A stretch of 64,000 nt of DNA, from assembly GCF_041428715.1 (NCBI RefSeq), contig NZ_CP155572.1. One strand, 5' to 3'. This document shows, one piece after another, positions 32,761 through 41,205 of this stretch (positions are counted from its first letter, which is position 1; each line of letters opens with the position of its first letter). The position numbers were made by a program, and so were the translations under genes. Under the pieces are notes generated by a model. The model saw nothing but the letters and a program-made list of their open reading frames with translations. It was not told where the DNA came from and made no database searches. This DNA is from Sporomusa malonica. GTDB lineage: Bacteria > Bacillota > Negativicutes > Sporomusales > Sporomusaceae.

Positions 32761-34143
32761 ATGCAGGATTTTACTAAAGGAAATGAGACAAAACAGATTA
32801 TTACGTTTACCATTCCGATGTTTATTGGTAGTTTTTTTCAGCAGGTCTATAGTTTGATTGATAGCGTGATTGTCGGCAAATATATCGGGGCCCATGCTCT
32901 TGCTGCTGTGGGAACAAGTATGCCAATCATCTTTTTTGTAGTGGTAGTCATGAATGGGTTTGCCTCTGGTATGGCCATTGTTGTTACCCAGCTTTTCGGT
33001 GCCAAGCGTATAGTGGAATTGCGCAATACCGTATTTTCTACTTTCTTGGCGCTTATTGCGATGTGCCTTGTCCTATCAGCAGGTGGAGTAGCTGCGGCAA
33101 AACCAATACTAACACAACTGCTCAGAGTTCCTGAAACAATTATTGGAGATGCGACAGTCTTTTTGCAGATTTATTTTGGCGGTCTAGTATTTGTTTTTCT
33201 TTATAATGCGGTGTCTTTTCTCTTGCGCTCGGTGGGAGACTCCAGGACGCCAGTGTATTTCTTAATCATATCTTCGCTGATTAATGTTGCGTTGGCAGTG
33301 CTCTTTGTCAAAGAATGGGGTTTGGGTGTTGCCGGAGCAGCATGGTCAACCTTTATTGCCCAAGGTGTGGCAAGCCTGATGATGATTGTCTATACCTACA
33401 TAAAGGTGCCTGTCTACCGGATCCAGCTAAGTGAGGTTACCTTTGACAGAATACTGTTATCTATGGCTCTAGCGCAGGGTGTCCCTAACGCCCTCCAGCA
33501 AGGATTTCTTGGTATGGGTGGTTTGGCGTTGCAGGGCCTTGTTAACAGCTTTGGCGAGGTTACGATCGCTGCTGTCAGCGTGGCTTTCCGGGTCGAACAG
33601 ATAGTTAGCCAGATTTCACTAAATCTTAGCCGGGCCATGGGTATTTTTACCGGGCAGAATATAGGCGCAGGCAACATTGACAGGGTAGAAAGAGGGGTAA
33701 AGCGTATCCTAATGATGGGGAGCATCCTCGGTGTGCTTTGCAGCGGCCTGGTTATTGTTTTCGGCGAAAGCATTATTGGTATATTCCTCAGTTCAGATAC
33801 CACTAATATGGCGATGGCAGAGCAAGTTATGCTGCAAGGACAGCAATACCTTGCGGTAACCGGATTCTTCTTTGCCTTTGTGTTTGTTACCAATATTCTT
33901 GCGGGTGTCCTCAGAGGCAGTGGTGATGTTATGTTTAGCACTGTTGGTACGCTTGTTATTTTTGTGCTGCGTATTGCGGCCGCCTACATGATGGCTGTGA
34001 TACCGCAGATTGGTTATCAATGCATCTGGTGGTCGCAGCCGTTCATGTGGGTTCCCGGCACTATCGGCCTCTGGTTGCGCTATAGAAGCGGCATATGGCA
34101 GACAAAATCAATTGTCTCCAGACTGGGAAAAGAGAGTTCATAA
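32761..34143 (+). CDS. MATE-family efflux transporter
   Basis: A 460-residue, 12-span exporter of the MATE family. The N-terminus (FTKGNETKQIITFTIPM, then DSVIVGKYIG) is typical of the DinF/NorM-like group. The start is the ATG at 32761, four bases after GAGGTG; the open frame extends to an ATG at 32722 without a ribosome-binding site. It is divergent from the GHKL-GNAT gene (98-bp gap) and ends 8 bases from the convergent acyl carrier protein gene. Export of a product of the surrounding biosynthetic genes is plausible. Confidence 0.87.
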   Translation: MQDFTKGNETKQIITFTIPMFIGSFFQQVYSLIDSVIVGKYIGAHALAAVGTSMPIIFFVVVVMNGFASGMAIVVTQLFGAKRIVELRNTVFSTFLALIAMCLVLSAGGVAAAKPILTQLLRVPETIIGDATVFLQIYFGGLVFVFLYNAVSFLLRSVGDSRTPVYFLIISSLINVALAVLFVKEWGLGVAGAAWSTFIAQGVASLMMIVYTYIKVPVYRIQLSEVTFDRILLSMALAQGVPNALQQGFLGMGGLALQGLVNSFGEVTIAAVSVAFRVEQIVSQISLNLSRAMGIFTGQNIGAGNIDRVERGVKRILMMGSILGVLCSGLVIVFGESIIGIFLSSDTTNMAMAEQVMLQGQQYLAVTGFFFAFVFVTNILAGVLRGSGDVMFSTVGTLVIFVLRIAAAYMMAVIPQIGYQCIWWSQPFMWVPGTIGLWLRYRSGIWQTKSIVSRLGKESS

Positions 34144-34151
34144 CTTTTTCG

Positions 34152-34385
34152 CTAGTTGTTTTCTAGTGCTTCTTCCAAAAGTTGAACAATGTCGGCGACT
34201 TTGCTGATTTTTGGAATAGCTTCTTCATCCAGCTCAAAGTCAAACGTATCTTCGAAAATTGACACAAGGCTGACAAGGTCGAGAGAACTTAGGCCCAAAT
34301 CCTTGACCAGGGCCGAATCCATAGTGACTGATTTGGGATCAATTCGCTTATAGGTGGCGATAATATCCCGTACTTGTTCAAACAT
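34152..34385 (-). CDS. Acyl carrier protein
   Basis: A 77-residue carrier protein with the 4'-phosphopantetheine site DLGLSSLDLV, Ser34 being the attachment residue. It is acidic and helical, as in FAS/PKS-type carriers. It starts one base after the stop of the acyl-AMP ligase gene, so the ligase most likely loads this carrier. It is not located with fatty-acid synthesis genes and is therefore a specialised carrier. Confidence 0.92.
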   Translation of the reverse strand: MFEQVRDIIATYKRIDPKSVTMDSALVKDLGLSSLDLVSLVSIFEDTFDFELDEEAIPKISKVADIVQLLEEALENN

Positions 34386-34386
34386 G

Positions 34387-36072
34387 TTAATTACCCCCTT
34401 TTTTTACTGTAAACCGCTTGATTTTTTTGGTAGTGGTTTTCTCAAACTCAGTATCGCGCAGAATAAAATCGCTTACTTGCTTATATATGGGCAATTTTCG
34501 GTTGATTGCTTCAATATCAGCAGTCAGCTTTTGCTTAAATGCGTCTTCAGTCATACTTATTCGGACGTCTTGGTCTGGATAAATTTCGGCTAAGAGAGCC
34601 AGTTCATCCCCAGTGGCTGTTTCTTTGGCGTAAACTACTAGTTCCTTGATATAGGAGATAGCTTGAAAATATCCTTCAATTTCTTCAGGAGAAACATTTT
34701 TCCCGTTCTTTAAGACAATCAGGTTCTTTATTCTGCCGCTAATATACAGGAAATTGTCACTGTCCAAGTGCCCTAAATCACCTGTTCTAAACCAATCACC
34801 AGTGAAGGTTTCGGCAGTAGCTGCTTGATTATTATAGTAGCCAAGCATGACATTAGGGCCCTTAACCAGTATTTCCCCGTCGCCTTTTTCGTCTGGGTCA
34901 TCAATCCTAACCTGGCAGCAGGAGGCGATTCTGCCCACAGAATCAGCTTTGACCTGCCGGTCGATGTTGGTGGCAACAAGCGGTGAGCATTCGGTTATGC
35001 CATAGCCTTGGATTAGTTTAATTCCGAAAGCATTAAACTCTTTAACCAGCGTGGGGGGCGAGTAGGCTCCGCCATAAAAGATAACAGCAAGCCGTCCGCC
35101 AAAGGCAGCAAGTACTTCGGCAAATAGCTTGCGTCTTACATCAATTCCCAGTTTCAGCAGCAAGTTGCTTAGTGTAAGCAGCAAGGCTAACGTCCTGGCT
35201 TTTCCTTTGCGTTCGGCCTCAAACCAGATTTGCTTAAGCATAGTTTCGAGGACTAGCGGCACAGCCACAAGCATTGTTGGTTGAAAGAGACGGAAGTTCT
35301 TGGACAGGTTTTTCAGGCTGTCATTGATGCAAATGGTCACGCCGAACAGCATGGAGCAAAGTATGCCCATGCCAAACTCAAAGGTATGATGAATGGGTAA
35401 AATAGAGAGGGCAATGTGGTTGCTGTCAAGCTGGATTGCAGCAGCTCCAGCTAGTGTGCTGCTCATAATGTTTCTATGGCTGAGCATAACGCCTTTGCTG
35501 GTACCGGTTGTTCCAGAGGTAAACAGGATGGCCGCCATCGTATCAGGGCCAATGAGGGCAGGCTTACTGCTGGAGATGTTACCCCAGTATCTTTTGATGT
35601 TTTGCCAAAAGGACAAGATATTGCCGTCATCATCTCGATGGTGCATAGCGATGAAATACTTGATTCCAGGAACCTGGCTGGCGATTTCGCTGATATGTTT
35701 TTCCAGATGCTTATCAAAAAATAAACACATGGCCTGACTTCTGGCCAACAAGTCACAGATTCCGTCAAGTGGCAATTCCTTATCGATAGGTACAATGACA
35801 CTACCAGCGTTTACAGAGCCTAAATACGTCACAATCCACTCGTAGCTTGTTGCACCGACAACGGCGATGTGTTTGCCATCAGCGTCTAGGTGGCGCATCA
35901 TGTCGCCAAAAGACATTGTGTCTCGATGTAGATCTTGGTATGAATAGCTAATGACAGCTTTACCATCTTTTAATTTAAAGGCTGTCTTATCACCGTACTT
36001 GCTGGCGCAGTAACTAACTAAATCTTGTAAGGTTGCTAGCTCTGGGACATCATAAAAAGGCGATTGACTCAT
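34387..36072 (-). CDS. Acyl-AMP ligase / acyl-ACP synthetase (ANL superfamily)
   Basis: A 561-residue adenylate-forming enzyme that activates a carboxylic acid with ATP. It contains P-loop motif FTSGTTGTSKG (about residues 185-195), GYGITECSP (about 351), GDLG with the hinge (about 432) and the catalytic Lys near the end (TTTKKIKR). The length and start suit fatty-acid/long-chain ligases. Immediate coupling to an acyl carrier protein gene suggests acyl transfer to the carrier rather than to CoA. Together with the neighbouring ATP-grasp-GH3 and GNAT genes it suggests synthesis of an acylated conjugate. Confidence 0.88.
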   Translation of the reverse strand: MSQSPFYDVPELATLQDLVSYCASKYGDKTAFKLKDGKAVISYSYQDLHRDTMSFGDMMRHLDADGKHIAVVGATSYEWIVTYLGSVNAGSVIVPIDKELPLDGICDLLARSQAMCLFFDKHLEKHISEIASQVPGIKYFIAMHHRDDDGNILSFWQNIKRYWGNISSSKPALIGPDTMAAILFTSGTTGTSKGVMLSHRNIMSSTLAGAAAIQLDSNHIALSILPIHHTFEFGMGILCSMLFGVTICINDSLKNLSKNFRLFQPTMLVAVPLVLETMLKQIWFEAERKGKARTLALLLTLSNLLLKLGIDVRRKLFAEVLAAFGGRLAVIFYGGAYSPPTLVKEFNAFGIKLIQGYGITECSPLVATNIDRQVKADSVGRIASCCQVRIDDPDEKGDGEILVKGPNVMLGYYNNQAATAETFTGDWFRTGDLGHLDSDNFLYISGRIKNLIVLKNGKNVSPEEIEGYFQAISYIKELVVYAKETATGDELALLAEIYPDQDVRISMTEDAFKQKLTADIEAINRKLPIYKQVSDFILRDTEFEKTTTKKIKRFTVKKGGN

Positions 36073-36182
36073 AGTTGACTTCCTCGCAAATTATATAAAT
36101 CTAATGGGTTCATTGTATCATACTGGAAATATTTTCATCAACATGAAAAAAATGAGAAATGGTGTCAATTTAAAGAAAAAAT

Positions 36183-36224
36183 AAAAACCGGAACCCTCGA
36201 TGATTAGGGTACCGGCTTTGCTTT
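36183..36224 (-). terminator. Rubrerythrin terminator, copy 2 of a repeated type
   Basis: CCGGAACCCT (36188-36197) pairs with AGGGTACCGG (36206-36215) with one mismatch; on the minus strand it is followed by TTTTTATTTTTT. Nearly the same sequence as the terminator at 27133-27175. Confidence 0.83.
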
Positions 36225-36232
36225 TGCTAGGA

Positions 36233-36817
36233 CTAATATGTCTCGACAAACACCTCGAAGTGTCCTTGTGGATGAACGCAGGCAGGGCAGAGTTCAGGAG
36301 CGCTGTCGCCTGTGTGAATATAACCACAGTTATTACATTTCCACTCAACTGTAGTGTTTTTTTGGTATACAGTATTGTTCACGAGATTATCATGCAGCTT
36401 TCTGTATCTGGCTTCGTGGTGTTTTTCTACCTCGGCAATTTTTCTGAAGGCAGTAGCAACCGCTGGGAAACCTTCCTGGTCAGCAACATCGGCAAAGTGC
36501 GGATATAGCTCAGCCCATTCTTCGTTTTCGCCCTTCGCTGCCGCTAAGAGGTTGGCTTTGGTGTCGCCCCAAGCTACAGGATAGTCAGCGTGAATATTGA
36601 CCATTTCTCCTTGTAAGTCCTCCAGCAGAAATTTAAAGAAACGTTTAGCATGTTCTTTCTCGTTGTCAGCTGTTTCGGTGAACAGGTTGGAGATTTGCAC
36701 ATAACCTTCTTTTTTTGCTGTGGAAGCATAATAGGTGTAACGGGTTCTAGCCTGTGATTCACCGGCAAATGCTTTCATCAAGTTTTCGGCAGTTTTAGTT
36801 CCTTTTAAAGATTTCAT
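36233..36817 (-). CDS. rbr: Rubrerythrin
   Basis: A 194-residue peroxide-reducing protein of anaerobes. The N-terminal ferritin-like four-helix domain carries the di-iron ligands (ENLMKAFAGESQARTRY and later the DNEKEH and EVEKHHEARY segments), and the C-terminal rubredoxin domain has CNNCG and CPAC. The start is the ATG at 36817 behind GAGGGAG; the longer open frame (to 36952) encodes an unrelated extension. Single gene; role in peroxide defence under trace oxygen. Confidence 0.95.
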   Translation of the reverse strand: MKSLKGTKTAENLMKAFAGESQARTRYTYYASTAKKEGYVQISNLFTETADNEKEHAKRFFKFLLEDLQGEMVNIHADYPVAWGDTKANLLAAAKGENEEWAELYPHFADVADQEGFPAVATAFRKIAEVEKHHEARYRKLHDNLVNNTVYQKNTTVEWKCNNCGYIHTGDSAPELCPACVHPQGHFEVFVETY

Positions 36818-37053
36818 ACGAGTCGCTCCCTCTCTTATAAAAATTTTTGAATTAGCAAATTGGCCGGAATATATTTTTCCGGCAACTGTTTCCAATCTAA
36901 TAATTACTACAAAAACCAAGAAAATCCTGCTTGATTTTTTAAACTTGTCCAAGAAAACCGTAGTTGTCTAATTGAGAGTTGGTCTGTCAATGTAAAAATT
37001 GGCAGGTCTTTTTTATGTCAGGACGAATGTATTATCTATGTGAGGTGGTATCT

Positions 37054-37914
37054 TTGAAACTTATTGCTATTGACTTGGATGGTACTTTGTTAGGTCGTCA
37101 GGACCAAATTAGCCGGAAAAATGCAACAGCCATTAAACGCGCCCAGGCACTGGGGGTAGAAGTAGCTATTGCCACTGGGAGAACATATCGTGAGGCTGTT
37201 GACTTTTGTCGGCAGGCAGGTATTACAGCTCATGTAATTAGTTCAAACGGAGCGTTAGTTCACTCTCAGGCAGGTCGCAAGCTATTAGCGGTAACGATTG
37301 ATAAACAAACAACAGCGCATATTGTTAGCTGGCTCGAAGAGAACCGGTATTACTATGAAGTGTCAGCTGAAGGGGCTATTTGGAGCCCGGAGTATGGACG
37401 GCAGTGGCTAGAGCAGGAAATACAACAGTTTGAGCAGAGCAATCCCCTGCAGGATTTATCCCAGCTTCGGTCTGAAGCCGGAAAAATTTACCGATCCATC
37501 AAGCTGGTTGACCGGTATCAACAGATATTGGAAAAGAATGATAGCTACTATAAGGTGTATGTCTTTGCTGCAAATGCCATGCGGGTAAAGGCTGGCTATG
37601 CCAAGTTCGGCGATAGTGAGGATTTGACTGTGGTTTCCTCAATGGATCATAATTTTGAACTTATGAATCGGGCGGCCAGCAAAGGAAATGGTTTGAAAAC
37701 CCTGGCCGAGACGCTGGGGATTTCGGTGGACAGGGCTGTGGCTATCGGGGACAGCTATAATGATGTGTCAATGTTTGAAGCAGCAGGGTTTAGTGTGGCC
37801 ATGGGCAATGCTCGGGCTGATATCAAAAAAAATTGCAACATGGTAACAGACACAAATGAAAACCATGGTGTGGCTAATGCGGTAGAACACCTGATGCAGT
37901 TGTATTATGGCTGA
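37054..37914 (+). CDS. Cof-type HAD hydrolase (sugar-phosphatase-like)
   Basis: A 286-residue haloacid-dehalogenase-superfamily phosphatase with a C2 cap. Motif I is DLDGTLLG (residues 7-14, nucleophile the first Asp); motif IV is GDSYNDVSMFE, followed by GFSVAMGNA. The start is the TTG at 37054, five bases after GAGGTGG; the open frame to 36979 adds a non-conserved leader. It lies just before the amino-sugar operon on the same strand, with a promoter between them. A role in sugar-phosphate control is possible. Confidence 0.87.
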   Translation: MKLIAIDLDGTLLGRQDQISRKNATAIKRAQALGVEVAIATGRTYREAVDFCRQAGITAHVISSNGALVHSQAGRKLLAVTIDKQTTAHIVSWLEENRYYYEVSAEGAIWSPEYGRQWLEQEIQQFEQSNPLQDLSQLRSEAGKIYRSIKLVDRYQQILEKNDSYYKVYVFAANAMRVKAGYAKFGDSEDLTVVSSMDHNFELMNRAASKGNGLKTLAETLGISVDRAVAIGDSYNDVSMFEAAGFSVAMGNARADIKKNCNMVTDTNENHGVANAVEHLMQLYYG

Positions 37915-37973
37915 GGTATAGGCCCTTTTGGCAGTGGAATTTTACGAATAAATAAAATATTATAAAATTAATA

Positions 37974-38024
37974 TTGATTTGGCAGAAATTGGTGTTATAA
38001 TGAATGTAGTGGTATATACAACAT
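37974..38024 (+). promoter_or_regulatory. nag operon promoter with dre-like NagR operator
   Basis: TTGATT (37974-37979), 16-bp spacer, TATAAT (37996-38001), then TGGTATATACAACAT (38010-38024), which resembles the GntR/HutC dre site (GGTATAGAC core). The operator directly follows the -10 box, where a bound repressor would block transcription. Confidence 0.65.
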
Positions 38025-38064
38025 GACAACATGTAAACATAACAACTGCAATGGAGTGACGTGC

Positions 38065-38796
38065 ATGAAAAAAATAGATAAAGATTCACCAATACCATTA
38101 TATTATCAGTTAAAAGATATCATCTGCGAGATGATTGAAGATGACGAATTACAGCCTGATGACCCCATCCCTTCTGAGCGAGAGTTGTGCGAGCAGCATG
38201 ACATCAGCCGGATGACAGTCAACAAGGCGATTACCAGTCTGGTAACCGAAGGTATACTGTATCGAGAGCAGGGGAAAGGCACGTTCGTTGCCAAGGGCAA
38301 GGAAAAGCATTCGCTATCCAGCCTGCTCGGTTTTACCGAAGAAATGCAGCAGCGAGGTCTGGACGTATTTACTAAGCAGATTTCCTTCCGTAAAAAAATG
38401 GCCACTAAGTGGCTGCAACAGGAGCTGGCTTTAGACAAAGACCAGGAGGTATTTGAAATCATCCGGTTACGCTATGTGTCTGGCCAACCGTTCGCGCTCG
38501 AAACCGCCTATCTTCCCGTTTTCTTGTGCAAACAGCTGACCGCCGAAAAGCTTGAAGGTAAATCACTCTATGAGGTGCTAAACCGGGAATTCGGTATACA
38601 GATGGACTATGCCTATCAGACAATAGAACCTGTAGCTGTCAATGATTATGAAAGTGAACTGCTGGAAGTTAAGCAGGGGGCCTTGGCGCTTTTGTTTTCT
38701 CGCCGGACTTATCTCAAAAGTAATGTCCCGATGGAGGTCACTAAGGCCATTTACCGGGGCGATAGATACAAGTTTGAAATCACCTTGCGTCGGTAG
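38065..38796 (+). CDS. nagR: GntR/HutC-family repressor of amino-sugar use
   Basis: A 243-residue regulator: winged helix-turn-helix (residues 8-75, IPLYYQLKD, PSERELCEQHDISRMTVNK, GKGTFV wing) and UTRA effector domain (95-240). It closely follows the NagR/YvoA pattern, whose effectors are GlcN-6-P or GlcNAc-6-P. The start is the ATG at 38065 behind GGAGTGA; an in-frame ATG at 38023 overlaps the operator. First gene of the nag operon, and probably autoregulated through the dre-like site. Confidence 0.9.
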   Translation: MKKIDKDSPIPLYYQLKDIICEMIEDDELQPDDPIPSERELCEQHDISRMTVNKAITSLVTEGILYREQGKGTFVAKGKEKHSLSSLLGFTEEMQQRGLDVFTKQISFRKKMATKWLQQELALDKDQEVFEIIRLRYVSGQPFALETAYLPVFLCKQLTAEKLEGKSLYEVLNREFGIQMDYAYQTIEPVAVNDYESELLEVKQGALALLFSRRTYLKSNVPMEVTKAIYRGDRYKFEITLRR

Positions 38797-38852
38797 TGGC
38801 ATGCGGAATAACCCGTGTGACAAATAGAACTACAACAGGAGGTACATAGGTA

Positions 38853-40250
38853 ATGGATGGTTGGTTTGGAAAACTCCAAAAGATCGGCAAGGCACTCATG
38901 CTGCCTGTTGCCGTACTGCCAGCAGCAGCCCTGCTCCTCAGGTTTGGTGCTAACGATGTCCTCAATATCCCGTTTGTCATGAAGGCTGGGGCGGCGGTTT
39001 TTGACAATCTGGCGCTGCTATTTGCTATCGGTATTGCAGTAGGTATCGCTCATGACAACAATGGTGCTGCCGGTTTGGCCGGTAGTGTAGGTTACCTTGT
39101 TCTTACTAATGGAGTAAAAGCCATTGACCCTAGACTCAATATGAGTGTACTAGCCGGTATTATTAGTGGTTTGTTAGCAGGGTATCTTTATAATCGGTTC
39201 TATAATATCAAATTACCCGAGTTTCTTGGCTTTTTTGGGGGGCGCCGCTTTATCCCCATTGTGACGGCAGGTTCAGCTATTGTATTGGCCGGCGTCTTCG
39301 GGGTTATCTGGGCGCCGCTGCAGAATATGATTCATGCCATCGGCGAGTGGATTATCGGTGCTGGAGCAGTAGGTGCGTTTATTTTCGGGGTATGTAACCG
39401 GTTACTTATTCCCTTTGGCCTTCATCATATTCTTAATAGCTTTATTTGGTTTGTCTTTGGCAATTATACCGATAAGGCCGGTAAAGTGGTAACAGGCGAT
39501 CTTAACCGCTTTTTTGCCGGCGACCCGACAGCTGGCAACTTTATGGCCGGGTTCTACCTGATATTCATGTTTGCCTTGCCAGCAGTGGCGTTTGCCATTT
39601 ACCGCTGTGCTAAACCACAAAATCGTAAGGGTATTGGTGGTGTGTTGTTCTCGGTGGCGTTTACCGCTTTTCTAACAGGGATTACCGAGCCAATTGAATT
39701 CATGTTTATGTTTCTGGCACCCATGCTGTATTTCTTCCATGCCATCCTCACAGGCGTGGCTATGGCAGTCTGCTATTCGTTTGGCATTTTACACGGCTTC
39801 GGCTTTTCGGCTGGTTTAATTGACTATTTGCTTAACTGGAAACTAGCGACAAGTCCGGGCATGATTATTCCTGTGGGCTTGGTGTTTGCCGGCGTCTATT
39901 ATGGTGTCTTCTCTTGGGCCATCCAAAAGTATGATATCATGACTCCAGGACGGTACGACGAGAGTGAAGAGGCTGTTTTGCAAAACGCCGATCTTGGCAC
40001 ATTCCCAGCAGTGCTGCTTGCTAAGTTAGGCGGTAGTGCCAATGTCGAAAGTCTGGATTCCTGCATCACCCGTTTGCGGTTGACGGTGAAAAATGCTGAT
40101 ATCATTCAGGAAACCGAACTCAAAGCATTAGGCGTCAGTGGCATGATTCGCAAAGGCAACAGCCTGCAGGTTATAGTTGGCACCAAAGCCGAGATCATTG
40201 CTGACGAAATCAAGAAACTACTTGCCTCGAATAAAAATATCAATATGTAG
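38853..40250 (+). CDS. nagE: PTS N-acetylglucosamine-type permease, EIICB
   Basis: A 465-residue PTS permease of the glucose/GlcNAc superfamily. The EIIC membrane part (residues 1-370; MLPVAVLPAAALLLR, PFGLHHILN, GITEPIEFMF) is followed by an EIIB domain (about 390-460) with the phosphorylated Cys in SCITRLR. There is no fused EIIA; a separate EIIA gene closes the operon. It imports and phosphorylates GlcNAc, perhaps also MurNAc given murQ next to it. A hairpin separates it from murQ. Confidence 0.92.
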   Translation: MDGWFGKLQKIGKALMLPVAVLPAAALLLRFGANDVLNIPFVMKAGAAVFDNLALLFAIGIAVGIAHDNNGAAGLAGSVGYLVLTNGVKAIDPRLNMSVLAGIISGLLAGYLYNRFYNIKLPEFLGFFGGRRFIPIVTAGSAIVLAGVFGVIWAPLQNMIHAIGEWIIGAGAVGAFIFGVCNRLLIPFGLHHILNSFIWFVFGNYTDKAGKVVTGDLNRFFAGDPTAGNFMAGFYLIFMFALPAVAFAIYRCAKPQNRKGIGGVLFSVAFTAFLTGITEPIEFMFMFLAPMLYFFHAILTGVAMAVCYSFGILHGFGFSAGLIDYLLNWKLATSPGMIIPVGLVFAGVYYGVFSWAIQKYDIMTPGRYDESEEAVLQNADLGTFPAVLLAKLGGSANVESLDSCITRLRLTVKNADIIQETELKALGVSGMIRKGNSLQVIVGTKAEIIADEIKKLLASNKNINM

Positions 40251-40294
40251 TTGAAAATTCGGGAGCTGACCGGCTCCCCATTTTCAACTTCTTT
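40250..40294 (+). other. Intercistronic hairpin between nagE and murQ
   Basis: GTTGAAAAT...GGGAGC (40250-40266) pairs with GCTCCC...ATTTTCAAC (40273-40288), a 15-bp stem with a small internal loop, followed by TTCTTT. It may act as a partial terminator or mRNA stabiliser that lowers expression of the downstream genes. Confidence 0.6.
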
Positions 40295-40311
40295 GGGGGA
40301 ATACAGGTATA

Positions 40312-41205
40312 ATGCGGCAGTCGATTCCAGCAATAAAAGAGATAGACGAGATGTCGACAATCGAGCTGATAGAATTGTTTAACAGCGAGGATAAAAAGGT
40401 TGCAATAGCAGTAGAGGCCAGCATCGGCTCTATTGTCAAGGCGGTTGAGGCGGTTGCAGAGGCGCTTGCTGCAGGCGGACGGATGATCTATATCGGTTCA
40501 GGCACTGCAGGGAAGATTGGCGTCATGGACGCGTCCGAATGTCCGCCGACCTTTGGCGTGGCTGATGATTTAATATCAGCGGTCATCTCGGGGGGCGCAC
40601 CGGCTGTTGCTGGCTGGTGTGAAGATACAGAAGACAATGAAAGCATGGCTGTGCGGGATATCGCGGCTAAAGGGGTATCGGCACAGGATGTTGTCGTCGG
40701 TATTAGCGCCAGCGGCAGCACGCCCTATGTATTGGCAGCTGTAAAATTTGCAAGAGAACAGAGGGCCAAGACAATTGGTGTCTGTTGCTTTCCCCAGGGT
40801 GAGCTCGCTGCTGTAGTTGATATACCCATAATAGTGGATGTTGGCCCTGAAGTTATTCAGGGTTCGACAAGGCTTAAGGCTGGCACGGCGCAGAAGATGG
40901 TGATTAATATGTTTTCCTCGTGTGCCATGATTAAGCTGGGAAAAACCTACGGCAGTCTAATGGTGAATGTCAAGCCAATAAACGCCAAACTGAAACAGAG
41001 AGTGCTTGACATTATCCAAGACGCGGCTGGGTGTAGTGCCGAGTCGGCGCGGCAGGCGCTGGCACAAACAGACGGGAACACAAAAGCAGCTATCTTGATG
41101 CTGCTTACCGGACTGGAGCCTGCTGAAGCCATAGAGCTTATCGAGAAACATAAGGGCTATTTAAAAAAAGCGATAAAGGACGATCAGCTTGAAAGCCATT
41201 TATAA
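40312..41205 (+). CDS. murQ: N-acetylmuramic acid 6-phosphate etherase
   Basis: A 297-residue SIS-fold lyase that splits MurNAc-6-P into GlcNAc-6-P and D-lactate. Hallmarks are MSTIELIELFNSEDKKV, GSGTAGKIGVMDASECPPTFG with the catalytic Glu, the second Glu-containing EDTEDNE and GSTRLKAGTAQKM. The C-terminal UBA-like helices (SAESARQALAQTDGNTKAA) are typical. It overlaps nagA by 17 bases. It links recycling or salvage of peptidoglycan to the GlcNAc pathway. Confidence 0.95.
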   Translation: MRQSIPAIKEIDEMSTIELIELFNSEDKKVAIAVEASIGSIVKAVEAVAEALAAGGRMIYIGSGTAGKIGVMDASECPPTFGVADDLISAVISGGAPAVAGWCEDTEDNESMAVRDIAAKGVSAQDVVVGISASGSTPYVLAAVKFAREQRAKTIGVCCFPQGELAAVVDIPIIVDVGPEVIQGSTRLKAGTAQKMVINMFSSCAMIKLGKTYGSLMVNVKPINAKLKQRVLDIIQDAAGCSAESARQALAQTDGNTKAAILMLLTGLEPAEAIELIEKHKGYLKKAIKDDQLESHL

